Positions 33,208 to 41,165 are shown, counted from the stretch's first letter. The stretch: 64,000 bases of DNA from Corynebacterium sp. HMSC08A12 (GCF_001807485.1 NZ_KV789166.1:64224-128223); one strand, 5' to 3'. The notes: generated from the letters alone by a model not told the origin. Numbers and translations: made by a program.

Positions 33208-33686
33208 TGTCCACCATTAGCGATTTGTTCATTGCGGTCGAGAATGGCTTGTTTAACTTCGGCAAGTACGCCATTCCTGTTGGCTTCATTCCAGATATTG
33301 CGTGTCTCATCCTTTGTTGTTGCCTTTGCGATACGCTCGCGCAGTTCAGGAATGAGCACCTTTGCCATCTCCTCGCGCGTAGTGCGCTTAGAGCCGGAAT
33401 AACCTGCCTGTGCTAGCGCTCGACCAACCGCGGATGTTTCCGCGTTCTCGCAGGCGGAAGTGTTGTTCGCCATGCCTGTGCCATCTACCTCGAAAGCATG
33501 GCCGATACCCATGACAGGGCTATCAGAGTCCTTGTACACACGCGCCTGCACTAGCCAACGTGTCGCCCCAATATCGCCCTGGTAATCAATAATCTCCGTT
33601 TCGATCCGGGAATTAGGGTTATCTCGTCGGAAACGCTGAATGCGCTCATCGACGGTTTCATAATCATTGAGGTTAAACTTAGCCAT
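33204..33686 (-). CDS. Candidate single-strand annealing protein of a phage recombination module
   Basis: This 160-residue protein carries the pattern 'NTSACENAETSAVGRALAQA' seen in phage recombination and ssDNA-binding proteins, after an N-terminal section 'RIQRFRRDNPNSRIETEIID'. It lies immediately after a YqaJ exonuclease, the standard partner of an annealing protein such as RecT, Erf or Rad52-like proteins. The exact family is not certain from sequence alone. The C-terminal 60 residues are helical and charged. Together the two would resect and anneal DNA ends for phage recombination. Confidence 0.65.
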   Translation of the reverse strand: MAKFNLNDYETVDERIQRFRRDNPNSRIETEIIDYQGDIGATRWLVQARVYKDSDSPVMGIGHAFEVDGTGMANNTSACENAETSAVGRALAQAGYSGSKRTTREEMAKVLIPELRERIAKATTKDETRNIWNEANRNGVLAEVKQAILDRNEQIANGGQ

Positions 33687-34572
33687 TGAAAGTAACCCTC
33701 ACTCTCGCTTTAGTTTTGGATTCAGTTACATAATCTGACTCATTAATGTCCGGATTGTCTGCAAACAGTTTCTTCTTATCGAAACGCTTAGAAACACCGG
33801 GGGCGGAAATGCTTACACGCAAATCGCCAGAATCCCACGCTGCATGCTCCCCATTCGCAAGCTCACGCAATTCATTCTCAATTTCCGCTTTTCGATCCAA
33901 AAGTGGCTTAATTTCCTCTTCGCGTTTAAGAATGTCACGCAATTCAGAGAAAAGAACCTGAACATTATCCGGAATATCCTGAGAGTTTTCCCCAGAAAGG
34001 AAACGATCCGCAATGTCCTTCAATTCGCTAATGCGCTTCTCGTCACGCATGACAAGTTTGTTGCCACGATCCGGCACCCAAGGAGTGATTTCGCCGTTCT
34101 CGCTTAGGTATGGTTCCCATGCGAAAATGCACATCTCCGCACCAGTTACGAAAAGTTGCCACTGAATCTGGTCGTAGTAAGCGGGAGTAGGCCACTGCGT
34201 TAGGCTGGCTAGTCGCTTCTCGCTGATGGTCTTGATCTCGCCAACCACGGTTAGGTCAGCGGTGACCATATCCGGGGTGGCAGCATACTTACCATCACGC
34301 GCGTACAAAGCCCGGTTATGTTGCAGCCTCTCTGCCCCGTCAAGGCTTGCCACCCACTCCGCTATGTCGATCTCACGTTCATTGCCGTGGATGACTGCTG
34401 GCAGATGCGAAATGTCGGGAGCATCGATTAGGCCAGCTTTCTGGTCTCGCAGCTCGTCCCAAACCTTGGAGCTTCCGCGCGCGAGCTTCGCCACCTCGGT
34501 GGCTGTTACGTAGCCTTTGCGAGCTTCAAGCCATTCTTCTTTAGTGTCATAACTTAGTTTCTCTACAGCCAT
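33679..34572 (-). CDS. YqaJ-type viral exonuclease
   Basis: The 297-residue protein matches lambda-exonuclease-like YqaJ recombinases: N-terminal 'EEWLEARKGYVTATEVAKLA', 'GNEREIDIAEWVASLDG', and the catalytic acidic motif with 'TPDMVTADLTVVGEIKTI' (Asp, then Glu-x-Lys) near residues 98-118. 'YYDQIQWQLFVTGAE' follows as expected. It degrades one strand at double-strand ends so that the annealing protein can act. It overlaps the next gene by eight bases. The C-terminal 90 residues include a coiled coil. Confidence 0.88.
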   Translation of the reverse strand: MAVEKLSYDTKEEWLEARKGYVTATEVAKLARGSSKVWDELRDQKAGLIDAPDISHLPAVIHGNEREIDIAEWVASLDGAERLQHNRALYARDGKYAATPDMVTADLTVVGEIKTISEKRLASLTQWPTPAYYDQIQWQLFVTGAEMCIFAWEPYLSENGEITPWVPDRGNKLVMRDEKRISELKDIADRFLSGENSQDIPDNVQVLFSELRDILKREEEIKPLLDRKAEIENELRELANGEHAAWDSGDLRVSISAPGVSKRFDKKKLFADNPDINESDYVTESKTKARVRVTFNG

Positions 34573-34575
34573 GCT

Positions 34576-34746
34576 CTACCACCAGATATAAGATGCGATC
34601 AGGACGATTAGGACAATTACCGATAGGGCTAAGAGCCAACCTGCGACATTCCTGCGCTCCGGAATATGCCTGTAGCTATACGCTTCAAGCTGCTCAAAAT
34701 TCGGCCTCTCAATCCGCTCCATCGGGCGCGTATCGTCGTGCCTCAT
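34576..34746 (-). CDS. Small single-pass membrane protein
   Basis: A 56-residue frame too short for many gene callers. It has a charged N terminus ('MRHDDTRPMERIERPNFEQL') and a C-terminal hydrophobic helix ('WLLALSVIVLIVLIASYIWW'). Its ATG overlaps the TGA of the excisionase-like gene (ATGA), which supports expression. It may be tail-anchored in the membrane with the N terminus inside. The function is unknown; small membrane proteins in early phage operons sometimes act in superinfection exclusion. Confidence 0.6.
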   Translation of the reverse strand: MRHDDTRPMERIERPNFEQLEAYSYRHIPERRNVAGWLLALSVIVLIVLIASYIWW

Positions 34747-34925
34747 GCCGCCACCTCCAACCCGCTAATGTGCTTATCAACAGCAGACTTAAGGAAGCGG
34801 ATGGAACCACCCAGCCGGGTAGGTGCGAGGTAGTCGATGCGACCGGAGCGGACAAGGTCGTAAACCGTGGATCGCGGGAGTGCGAAAATCTCCGCGACTT
34901 CATTTACTGTGTAAAACTTTTTCAT
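34743..34925 (-). CDS. Excisionase-like helix-turn-helix protein
   Basis: The 60-residue protein is a single MerR/excisionase-type DNA-binding domain ('TVNEVAEIFALPRSTVYDLV', then 'LGGSIRFLKSAVDKHI' for the wing). Size and place among the earliest leftward genes, with an integrase across the switch, make an Xis role likely, though transcription-regulator roles are possible. It overlaps the genes on both sides by ATGA, giving tight coupling. It contains no other domain. Confidence 0.75.
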   Translation of the reverse strand: MKKFYTVNEVAEIFALPRSTVYDLVRSGRIDYLAPTRLGGSIRFLKSAVDKHISGLEVAA

Positions 34926-35083
34926 AGCAGCAGATCAAGCTCCCCTCGCTCTTGTAGTAGGTCTGCGATAGTCAGCCAGGCCTCTGCCGCGAAATACTGC
35001 TCGTCATGCATAGTTGCAGTAGAGAAAGCAATCTCCGCTTCGCGCAGCGCGTCATAGAGGGTGTTGCTCATCGAGTCGCTCAT
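34922..35083 (-). CDS. Small hypothetical early phage protein
   Basis: A 53-residue frame missed by length cut-offs. Its ATG at 35083 overlaps the TGA of the previous gene and its TGA overlaps the ATG of the excisionase-like gene, giving two ATGA couplings in a row. The sequence is helical and acidic ('LYDALREAEIAFSTATMHDE', 'EAWLTIADLLQERGELDLLL'). No family is recognised. The double coupling is the best support for it being a real gene. Confidence 0.65.
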   Translation of the reverse strand: MSDSMSNTLYDALREAEIAFSTATMHDEQYFAAEAWLTIADLLQERGELDLLL

Positions 35084-35352
35084 GCAGCCACCCGCTCAAC
35101 CGCACCGTCTGCCCCCAGTCGCATAAGTAGCTGCGCCATATAGGCGGCGTTCACCTGGTCGCGGTACCTCATCCCCTGCTTGTACATGTCCTCGATCGAG
35201 TTAATGATCATCGTGCGCGCATGCTCCTTAAAACTCTCCACCCCAAGTTCCAGCGCCATGTTTGTAGTGGTCTCCAACATCTCGCATACCCCGCTCCGCT
35301 TTTGTGGTGGTACTTCCGGACGATTTCGGAAGCACTCGTAAATTTCGCTCAT
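35080..35352 (-). CDS. Hypothetical early phage protein
   Basis: Starting at the ATG at 35352, with a GGAGGG site seven bases upstream, the product is 90 residues (MSEIYECFRNRPEV). The frame is open five codons further upstream from a TTG, but the ribosome binding site supports the internal ATG. It is mostly helical ('ALELGVESFKEHARTMIINS') and has no recognised family. It is the second leftward early gene after the switch region. Confidence 0.65.
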   Translation of the reverse strand: MSEIYECFRNRPEVPPQKRSGVCEMLETTTNMALELGVESFKEHARTMIINSIEDMYKQGMRYRDQVNAAYMAQLLMRLGADGAVERVAA

Positions 35353-35397
35353 GACATAACCCTCCAACAGGTAAAGAACCCCGTAGGGCGCTTGGTT

Positions 35398-35667
35398 CTA
35401 CGCCACCTTGGAGGTGTTAGCCCGTGGCGTGAGGATTTCCCGCATGATGTTCCGCACGGCTGACTCGCCGGTCGGGTCACGATAATCGATGAAGCTATAC
35501 CCGTCCGGGGTTGTGATCTCCATGCGCTCTAATCGTCGCTGCTCGTGCTCCGCGCGCTTGATGACCTTGCGAACGATCCGCATAAGGCGGTGCTCGTTGA
35601 TGTCAATGCGGTTGCGCTTACAGAACTTTCTGGCGGAAACCTTCAGCTCGAAAACGTCATTAGACAT
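35398..35667 (-). CDS. Hypothetical first leftward early phage protein
   Basis: With the ATG at 35667 and an AAGGGG site before it, the protein has 89 residues. It is strongly basic in its first half ('LKVSARKFCKRNRIDINEHR', 'RIVRKVIKRAEHEQRR') and may bind nucleic acid. It is the first gene transcribed from the predicted leftward promoter at 35772-35800, the usual position of an antirepressor, Cro-like regulator or antiterminator. It lacks a clear helix-turn-helix. An upstream extension in the frame is unlikely. Confidence 0.65.
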   Translation of the reverse strand: MSNDVFELKVSARKFCKRNRIDINEHRLMRIVRKVIKRAEHEQRRLERMEITTPDGYSFIDYRDPTGESAVRNIMREILTPRANTSKVA

Positions 35668-35765
35668 GAAGAAAACCCCTTCGTCTCTGGCTAACACCCC
35701 TGCTTCGGTTGCTTTTCCAAACCTCAGGTGGCGAGCGATCCGTGTTCACTCTTTCCGAACCGCTA

Positions 35766-35800
35766 GGTAGAAAGTTACCCTACCGTTTGGTAGCTAACAA
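35766..35800 (-). promoter_or_regulatory. Leftward early promoter with two repressor operators
   Basis: On the minus strand TTGTTA (35800-35795) and TAACTT (35777-35772) are separated by 17 bases, a good -35/-10 pair for early genes. The palindrome CTACCgtttGGTAG (35780-35793) lies within the spacer, and GGTAgaaagtTACC (35766-35779) covers the -10. Both carry the same GGTA/TACC half-sites as the site over the repressor promoter, so repressor binding would block this promoter in the lysogen. Confidence 0.7.
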
Positions 35801-35866
35801 CCATGGAATTACAAAAACACCCCCGCTTGCCACCCCCGACAAAGGGTATGAACTGGGGATTTAGGG

Positions 35867-35894
35867 TTGAAAAATACTGGTAGTCAAGTACCAT
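35867..35894 (+). promoter_or_regulatory. Repressor promoter with autoregulatory operator and leaderless start
   Basis: TTGAAA (35867-35872) and TACCAT (35889-35894) are 16 bases apart. The operator GGTAgtcaagTACC (35879-35892) overlaps the -10. The repressor ATG at 35902 lies only seven bases after the -10, where transcription should begin, so the mRNA is probably leaderless. Overlap of operator and -10 predicts that the repressor limits its own synthesis. Confidence 0.7.
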
Positions 35895-35901
35895 ACAAAG
35901 C

Positions 35902-36339
35902 ATGACAGACCACAAAGAATGGATCGAAGCTCGCACCGGAAAAACAATCCACGCGATAGCTCTAGACCTAGGAGAAGATCCATCGAACTTCTCCAAGAAG
36001 GTGAAACGTGGCCTAACCACTGACCACATCATCGAAATCTCCCGCCACTATGAAATCCCTGTCATATCAGCACTAAGAGAAACCGGAGTGATCAAGCCGG
36101 AAGATGAAACCGAGCCAGAAGACACAGACCGAATTGTCAGCACAATTCACTACCTAGCCGACAAGCTGGCCGTAAAAGCGAAGCAGAACAAGCAAGAATC
36201 GAACACTACGACCGACAATGTCCACCACCTCCCCTACACTCAAGCCACCACAGACCACGGCATTGACTACGACGAGCTAGGCGCAGTCGCATACCCCCAC
36301 GACGAGATAGGAGGCACCCCAGATGACCTCGATCCATGA
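35902..36339 (+). CDS. Phage immunity repressor candidate
   Basis: This 145-residue protein lies on the opposite strand from the early genes, next to the operator region. Residues 14-60 look like a helix-turn-helix of the phage repressor type ('TIHAIALDLGEDPSNFSKKV', 'TTDHIIEISRHYEIPVISAL'). The C-terminal part is acidic and lacks the Ser-Lys self-cleavage residues of LexA-type repressors, so removal more likely depends on the adjacent ImmA-like protease. The predicted promoter gives a leaderless mRNA. It overlaps the next gene by 17 bases. Confidence 0.8.
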   Translation: MTDHKEWIEARTGKTIHAIALDLGEDPSNFSKKVKRGLTTDHIIEISRHYEIPVISALRETGVIKPEDETEPEDTDRIVSTIHYLADKLAVKAKQNKQESNTTTDNVHHLPYTQATTDHGIDYDELGAVAYPHDEIGGTPDDLDP

Positions 36340-36724
36340 CCTACACCAAAAAGCACACGACATGGGTATAACGCTCACCCACCACGACCACGGAATCCCC
36401 GGCATATACCTAGACCAATACAAAACCATCAGTACTCGCCGAGGAATGGCCGTATGGGACTACAAGAGCGTTCTGGCGCACGAACTAGGCCACGCCCACT
36501 ACAGAGACAGGAGGAACGGACACAAACATTTCGACGAGAAACAAGAGCGCAGGGCAGACGAGTACGCAGCAAACCTACTCATAGACCCCCAACAACTACT
36601 ACACCTAGCGCCCTGGCACGGACACGACTACCGGAGTCTCGCAGCAGACCTCGAAGTCACCCCGCACCTACTGAAAACCTACCTACAACTACACCCCAAA
36701 ATCCTGAAAGGACTAGCAGCATGA
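36323..36724 (+). CDS. ImmA/IrrE-family metallopeptidase
   Basis: The 133-residue protein carries the zinc motif HELGH near residues 53-57 and the third-ligand glutamate in 'ERRADEYAANLLI' near 75. ImmA proteins cut phage and ICE repressors when the host is stressed. Placed directly after the repressor, with overlap, it is the likely anti-repressor that triggers induction. The C-terminal part is helical ('AADLEVTPHLLKTYLQLHP'). The catalytic Glu of HExxH is present, so it should be active. Confidence 0.88.
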   Translation: MTSIHDLHQKAHDMGITLTHHDHGIPGIYLDQYKTISTRRGMAVWDYKSVLAHELGHAHYRDRRNGHKHFDEKQERRADEYAANLLIDPQQLLHLAPWHGHDYRSLAADLEVTPHLLKTYLQLHPKILKGLAA

Positions 36725-37041
36725 ACCGCAAACTAGCAGCAATCATCCCCCTTACCCTCGTTCTCGTAGCCTGTGGCAGCTCCACAGAAACGAACGAGGA
36801 GAAAATCAACGGTATGGACGGCCACATGGCAGCAATGCTATGCCAAAAGCAAGTAGCTAAACGCGCCGGAATCACCCGCGACGATATGGCCGATGTCGAC
36901 CTAAGTGCAGCTCGTCAGATTCGAGTGGGCGACGATGTTCACTGGCACTACTCCGCGAAAGACCAAAAGATCCCAGGCGGCCAGTACTCCTGCAACATTT
37001 TCCCAGAGAGTGCTGATAAAGCGAAGGTTGAAGTGAACTAG
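36721..37041 (+). CDS. Prophage lipoprotein in the lysogeny operon
   Basis: The ATG at 36721 overlaps the TGA of the protease gene (ATGA). The 106-residue product starts with a lipoprotein signal ('MNRKLAAIIPLTLVLVACGS', lipobox LVAC). The mature part has two further Cys residues that could form a disulfide. Its stop abuts the integrase start (TAGGTG). Because it lies in the operon expressed in the lysogen, it may be a surface protein with a superinfection-exclusion or lysogenic-conversion role. No family is recognised. Confidence 0.8.
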   Translation: MNRKLAAIIPLTLVLVACGSSTETNEEKINGMDGHMAAMLCQKQVAKRAGITRDDMADVDLSAARQIRVGDDVHWHYSAKDQKIPGGQYSCNIFPESADKAKVEVN

Positions 37042-38187
37042 GTGGCGATACAGAAGCGCGTCAGTCGTACGGGTAAAACCAGGTGGGTGGCCAGATATCG
37101 CGACCCAGCGGGGAAGGAACGGTCAAAAACCTTCGATACTCAGAAAGCCGCGAAAATCTGGCTGTCAGAAAAACAGCGGGATATGGCGCGTGGACAATGG
37201 ATCGACCCCACCGAAGGGACAGTCACGCTGGGCGCACTATTCGGCGAGTGGCAGGAGGCTGCAACACGTACAGACACGGCAAACGTCCGTGCATACACGA
37301 AAAGCAACCTCGGCGTACTGGCCGATATGCCGATCCAGACTATCCGTAGATCACATATACAAACATGGGTTAATGGCCTGGCCGACGGTACGGGTAGCGT
37401 GAGTGGGAAACCACTGTCCCCTATCACTGTGCGCACATGCCTTAAGCATGTCTCCACGGTACTCTCACAGGCTGTTTTCGACAGGCTAATATCCGTCAGT
37501 CCCGCGCAGCGTATCCATACGGAGCCGGTTTCGGGAGCTGTGGAAGCAGACAAGATCCCCACCCCTAGCGACGTGGAAGCAATCATAGAGTCAGCCAAAG
37601 GGTTGCGTCGAAAGAATGCGGACGTTCTTGTCATGCTGCTCGCAGCAACGGGGATGAGGTCTAGTGAGGCGTGCGGACTAACTAAGGGCGATGTGGATTT
37701 TCTACGCAGGAGGATACGGATACGTAGACAGCGGTCACAAGACGGCACCGTAGCCCCGTTGAAAACGTTGTCGGCAAGGCGTGACGTGTATCTACCGGAG
37801 CCTCTAGCGCTTCGTCTCTCGCCATTATGTGATGGCGATCCTAACGACCCTATTTTTACGAACGGCGACGGCGCCCCGTGGACACGACGGAGCGTTTCAT
37901 CGATCTTCCATTCCATCCGCAGGCGTACAGGAATGCTGTACACGGCACACTCTATGAGGCATTTCTATGCTAGTGGTCTGATTGCGCACGGGGTGGATGT
38001 TCGTAGTGTGCAGGCTGCGTTGGGGCACGCTTCGGCGACCGTCACTCTGAGCACGTATGCGCACCTGTGGCCAGATTCCGAGTCGAGGACTGCTAGTGCG
38101 GGAGATTCTCTAATGCGGGATATTTGCGGGATAGAGGGTAAGGATGGAGGCAACGGGGCAGTGAACGAGCAGGTCAGAGGGGGTTAG
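37042..38187 (+). CDS. int: Tyrosine integrase
   Basis: Site-specific recombinase of 381 residues with an N-terminal arm-binding part ('RKRVSRTGKTRW'-like basic start), a SAM-like core-binding domain, and the catalytic residues Arg ('AATGMRSSEACGL', near 203), His-x-x-Arg ('HSMRHFYASG', near 302), His ('ALGHAS', near 328) and Tyr ('TLSTYAHL', near 338). All are present, so it should be active. The GTG start abuts the lipoprotein stop. It is transcribed with repressor and protease and ends just before a strong terminator and the likely right end of the prophage. Confidence 0.95.
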   Translation: MAIQKRVSRTGKTRWVARYRDPAGKERSKTFDTQKAAKIWLSEKQRDMARGQWIDPTEGTVTLGALFGEWQEAATRTDTANVRAYTKSNLGVLADMPIQTIRRSHIQTWVNGLADGTGSVSGKPLSPITVRTCLKHVSTVLSQAVFDRLISVSPAQRIHTEPVSGAVEADKIPTPSDVEAIIESAKGLRRKNADVLVMLLAATGMRSSEACGLTKGDVDFLRRRIRIRRQRSQDGTVAPLKTLSARRDVYLPEPLALRLSPLCDGDPNDPIFTNGDGAPWTRRSVSSIFHSIRRRTGMLYTAHSMRHFYASGLIAHGVDVRSVQAALGHASATVTLSTYAHLWPDSESRTASAGDSLMRDICGIEGKDGGNGAVNEQVRGG

Positions 38188-38226
38188 GGTGCTGGATTAT
38201 CCGGTTTCCTCTTGAAACGTCAGCAA

Positions 38227-38261
38227 GAAACCCCCAGGTTTTAAGTCCGCCTGGGGGTTTC
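38227..38261 (+). terminator. Strong bidirectional terminator after integrase
   Basis: GAAACCCCCAGG (38227-38238) pairs perfectly with CCTGGGGGTTTC (38250-38261) around an 11-base loop. A/T-rich flanks on both sides let it stop transcription from the integrase operon and from the host gene on the other strand. Confidence 0.85.
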
Positions 38262-38289
38262 TTGTGTTTGTTTGAGGCTGGAGCCCTGG

Positions 38290-38331
38290 GTTCTAGGCTC
38301 CGCGTTCTAGACACCGCGGTCTAGGCTCCGC
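38290..38331 (+). repeat. Three tandem 14-base repeats near the right prophage end
   Basis: Three adjacent units read GTTCTAGGCTCCGC (38290-38303), GTTCTAGACACCGC (38304-38317) and GGTCTAGGCTCCGC (38318-38331). They lie between the integrase terminator and the first clear host gene. They could be integrase arm sites, part of attR, or a host intergenic repeat. Confidence 0.55.
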
Positions 38332-38342
38332 CCGCGGCCTGG

Positions 38343-39170
38343 CTAGTTGTAGCTGGGCCTACCGGTAGGCACGACGGGGCTCTCGGTCATGCTGCTCAGC
38401 ATCTCTTCCAAATCTTCCAGGCTGTCGTCGAGCTGATCCTGGTAATCAGACATGTCCGGGAAGTCCGAGGGCAACGTGATACCAGAGGGGGTGGGGATCG
38501 AGGTCATTGGGTTGTCCTCGTTCTGGTTCCCCGAAGTCTCTTCGTTGTTCTCCCCCGTCGTATCCGTGGTCTCGGATGTCGAGGAGGTGGGCTTTTCGTC
38601 GCCTTCGTCGTCGCTGGAGACCAGGTTGTAAATCAGCACACCGCCAACTACCAGTGCGATAAGCACCAGCAGGCCGACGACGATCTTGGCCACGTTGCCG
38701 TTGCCGCCCTGCCCGTTGGAGCCGGACTGGCCGTAACCCTGACCATATCCCTGGCCGGGCTGGCCATACCCTTGCTGACCGTAACCCTGCTGACCATAAC
38801 CGGCCTGGCCATAGCCCTGTTGGCCGTATCCCTGCTGCCCATAACCCTGTTGGCCGTAGGCAGCTTGGCCGTATCCCTGCTGACCAGGCTGACCGTAGCC
38901 CTGCTGGCCAGCCTGGCCATAGCCACCCTGAGGGTTAAAACCGGGCGCACCGTACCCCTGACCGCCCGTGTTCTGGTAGCCCTGCGAGTTTCCAGTACCG
39001 GAGGCTCCGAATACCTGCGTGCTCTGATCATCCTGGCGGCGGTACTGCGGGGGCTCCGCACTCGCCCCTTCCGACTTGGCTTGCCCCAAGTATTCGGTCG
39101 GGTTGTCGGCGTTCTGCCCGTCCGCGCCGTTGCCTCCGCTGTTGAAAGGGTTTTTGTCCTGTGGTGCCAT
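38343..39170 (-). CDS. Membrane protein with long Gly-Tyr-Gln repeat region
   Basis: The 275-residue host protein has a low-complexity N-terminal half (residues 60-155) built from 'QQGYGQ'-type repeats. One transmembrane helix follows near 160-185 ('[20 protein letters not shown]'), then an acidic Ser/Thr-rich outer part. There is no signal peptide before the repeat, so the repeat faces the cytoplasm. Similar repeat proteins in actinobacteria are often cell-division or envelope regulators, but none is identified here. It is the first host gene after the prophage. Confidence 0.75.
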   Translation of the reverse strand: MAPQDKNPFNSGGNGADGQNADNPTEYLGQAKSEGASAEPPQYRRQDDQSTQVFGASGTGNSQGYQNTGGQGYGAPGFNPQGGYGQAGQQGYGQPGQQGYGQAAYGQQGYGQQGYGQQGYGQAGYGQQGYGQQGYGQPGQGYGQGYGQSGSNGQGGNGNVAKIVVGLLVLIALVVGGVLIYNLVSSDDEGDEKPTSSTSETTDTTGENNEETSGNQNEDNPMTSIPTPSGITLPSDFPDMSDYQDQLDDSLEDLEEMLSSMTESPVVPTGRPSYN

Positions 39171-39257
39171 TACCTAAAAACTTTCCGTGCCAGGAGCCGA
39201 GCTCAATCCTTCATGTGCCTTAGTTGCTTATGTGTCGCTGCACTTCGAGGCTTAAGA

Positions 39258-40223
39258 CTATCGCAGGTATCCTGCTGCCGCTCGAGTATCTGCGTTCTGC
39301 ACCGCACGGCCGCCCCAGGAGAAGGAGGCCACGGTGTATCCGTTGCCGAAGGAGGCCGAGGCCAAAGTCTGGCGACCGTAATCGGACCAGCCCCACTTCG
39401 TGCCGTTGACACCCGGCAGGTGCACCGTTCCCCAGTTCTGGCGGGTGCCGTCAGCCGCCACGGGGCTGGCGGTGCGCATCCAGTGCAGAACCAGGGAGCG
39501 CGGGTGGCGGATACGCAGCTTGTGCAGGAATAGAGCGGTATCCGTCGCGGATGTATAGGAGTTACCCCAGTGGGCGGCTGCACGGGTGTTGCGCAGGCCA
39601 TACTCCCGGGCGATGGTGCTGATAGATCGCGGGTACTTGCGGTAGATCTTGGAGGCGGCACCGTCGTCGGAGAAGCGGATCATGCGCTCTGCCAGGTAAC
39701 GATCGGAGTTACTGCGATCGCCGTAGCGCAGCACGTAGTCCGCCATGTACAGCTTCACGATGGAAAGCCCCGGGCGAGACTCATCCGCGTTCGGGGTCTT
39801 GGCAATGCCGTTATTGGTCACCACTGCCATGGAGGTGCGCGCAGGCACGTTGTGGATCGTGCGCACCTTGTAGCCGTTGTTCGGTGCGGGCCGGTGCGGT
39901 GCCGGGCGCTGCGGGGCGGAGGAACCCGGGATCTGGTTGGCGGACATTCCCAGCTGGTTCAGCGCATCCTCCACAGCCTGCGGAACCGGAGGCAACGGTG
40001 GGAACTGCGGGAGCTGCGGCGGCGGGGGCAGCTGAACCTGCGGCATGGGCGGAAGCTGCGAGCCGGCGGGCGGACCGGCAGGCGCGGCATTCGCCGGGAC
40101 GGCGAACCCTGCCACACCAATGGAGGCGGTTAGAGCCGCGGTGGCGATCCCCTTTGCGGCAGAACGTGAGCTCTTTGCCGCATGCCGCGGACGGTAGGTG
40201 TACTGGGAAAAGTCGAACGTCAT
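39258..40223 (-). CDS. Secreted beta-lactamase-like serine hydrolase
   Basis: The 321-residue protein has a signal peptide ('GIATAALTASIGVAGFAVPA') and a Pro-rich linker. A C-terminal domain follows with the landmarks of class A beta-lactamase or penicillin-binding folds: 'SIVKLY' as Ser-x-x-Lys near residue 153, 'SDDGAAS' like the SDN motif near 189, and 'NGTKWGWSD' in place of KTG near 273. Activity cannot be judged. It probably sits in the envelope and may act on peptidoglycan. It lies between the Gly-Tyr-Gln protein and a phosphoesterase gene. Confidence 0.7.
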   Translation of the reverse strand: MTFDFSQYTYRPRHAAKSSRSAAKGIATAALTASIGVAGFAVPANAAPAGPPAGSQLPPMPQVQLPPPPQLPQFPPLPPVPQAVEDALNQLGMSANQIPGSSAPQRPAPHRPAPNNGYKVRTIHNVPARTSMAVVTNNGIAKTPNADESRPGLSIVKLYMADYVLRYGDRSNSDRYLAERMIRFSDDGAASKIYRKYPRSISTIAREYGLRNTRAAAHWGNSYTSATDTALFLHKLRIRHPRSLVLHWMRTASPVAADGTRQNWGTVHLPGVNGTKWGWSDYGRQTLASASFGNGYTVASFSWGGRAVQNADTRAAAGYLR

Positions 40224-40362
40224 AACCTCAAGTCCCGTTTATTCATGTTGTTGCGCGCCGAGAAGTTGGCGTCACCTAGAAAAAGGGCCAACAAAGTGCC
40301 CCGAGCGATAAACGCACAGCATAAATATACATAAATAGATGCTTATGCACCTGCTTTGAGCG

Positions 40363-41028
40363 CTAGGCGTCGCGGTAAAGAAGCTCCATAACCTCTTCAT
40401 AAGGGGCGGGGTGCAGACCCCACGCATCCACTCCAACGTCGACCTGACCCGGGCCGGTGATGGGTGCGGCGGAGTGCAGGTGGCCGTGAATGACGTATGG
40501 CACGTCCAGGCGCAGAGAGTCGTAGCGGGACTCCATGCCCTCGTGATCCTGACCAGGGCGCGGGAAGTGGCACAGCCAGGCAACCTCGGTATCGGCCTTC
40601 CTAGCTAGATCCTCGTTATCGGCCACTCCGTCGCCGTCCGGATCCCACGGGACCACACACTGGTAGGGCTGCACGGAATCGAAAACCTCCAGGAAGCGGC
40701 GCTGCCGCTCGGCGCTGTTGGCGTGCAGCGGATGGCAGGAGTCGTGGTTGCCGGCGATCAGGTGAACGGTGACGTCCAGGCCAGAAAAGGCCTCGGCCAG
40801 CAGGTCCAGCGCTCGTTCTTCCTGCGGACCCCACCCAGAGGAAATATCGCCGAGAACCCACAGCGTGTCACCCGGAGCCAGGGCGCTGGTGAGGTTGCTC
40901 AGAATCGTTGCGTCGTGCCGCTCGACGTCCGCATCGATCTCCCCGCTGGTGCCGTAGCCACGTAGTTCAGCGACGAAGGGGTGACCAAGATGCAGGTCGC
41001 TGGTGAACCAGGTGCGGGGTTGATTCAT
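40363..41028 (-). CDS. Metallophosphoesterase, calcineurin-like
   Basis: The 221-residue host protein has the dimetal phosphoesterase motifs 'FTSDLHLGHP' at the start, 'LWVLGDISSGW', 'LIAGNHDSCHP', and near the end 'YVIHGHLHSAAPI'. The short length and motif spacing fit small cytosolic phosphatases or nucleotide diesterases. The substrate is unknown. It stands alone, diverging from the transporter gene. Confidence 0.85.
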   Translation of the reverse strand: MNQPRTWFTSDLHLGHPFVAELRGYGTSGEIDADVERHDATILSNLTSALAPGDTLWVLGDISSGWGPQEERALDLLAEAFSGLDVTVHLIAGNHDSCHPLHANSAERQRRFLEVFDSVQPYQCVVPWDPDGDGVADNEDLARKADTEVAWLCHFPRPGQDHEGMESRYDSLRLDVPYVIHGHLHSAAPITGPGQVDVGVDAWGLHPAPYEEVMELLYRDA

Positions 41029-41165
41029 TGGTCACTCCTTCTCTTAGGCACTCTTGGGCGCGGGGCTGTTAGAACCACTCTAACCAATCTCCCTACCCCC
41101 CCGTTCACGGCAGCCACTTCCGGCAAATTTCATATTTTGAGACTCTTATCTCATATACTGGTCAC

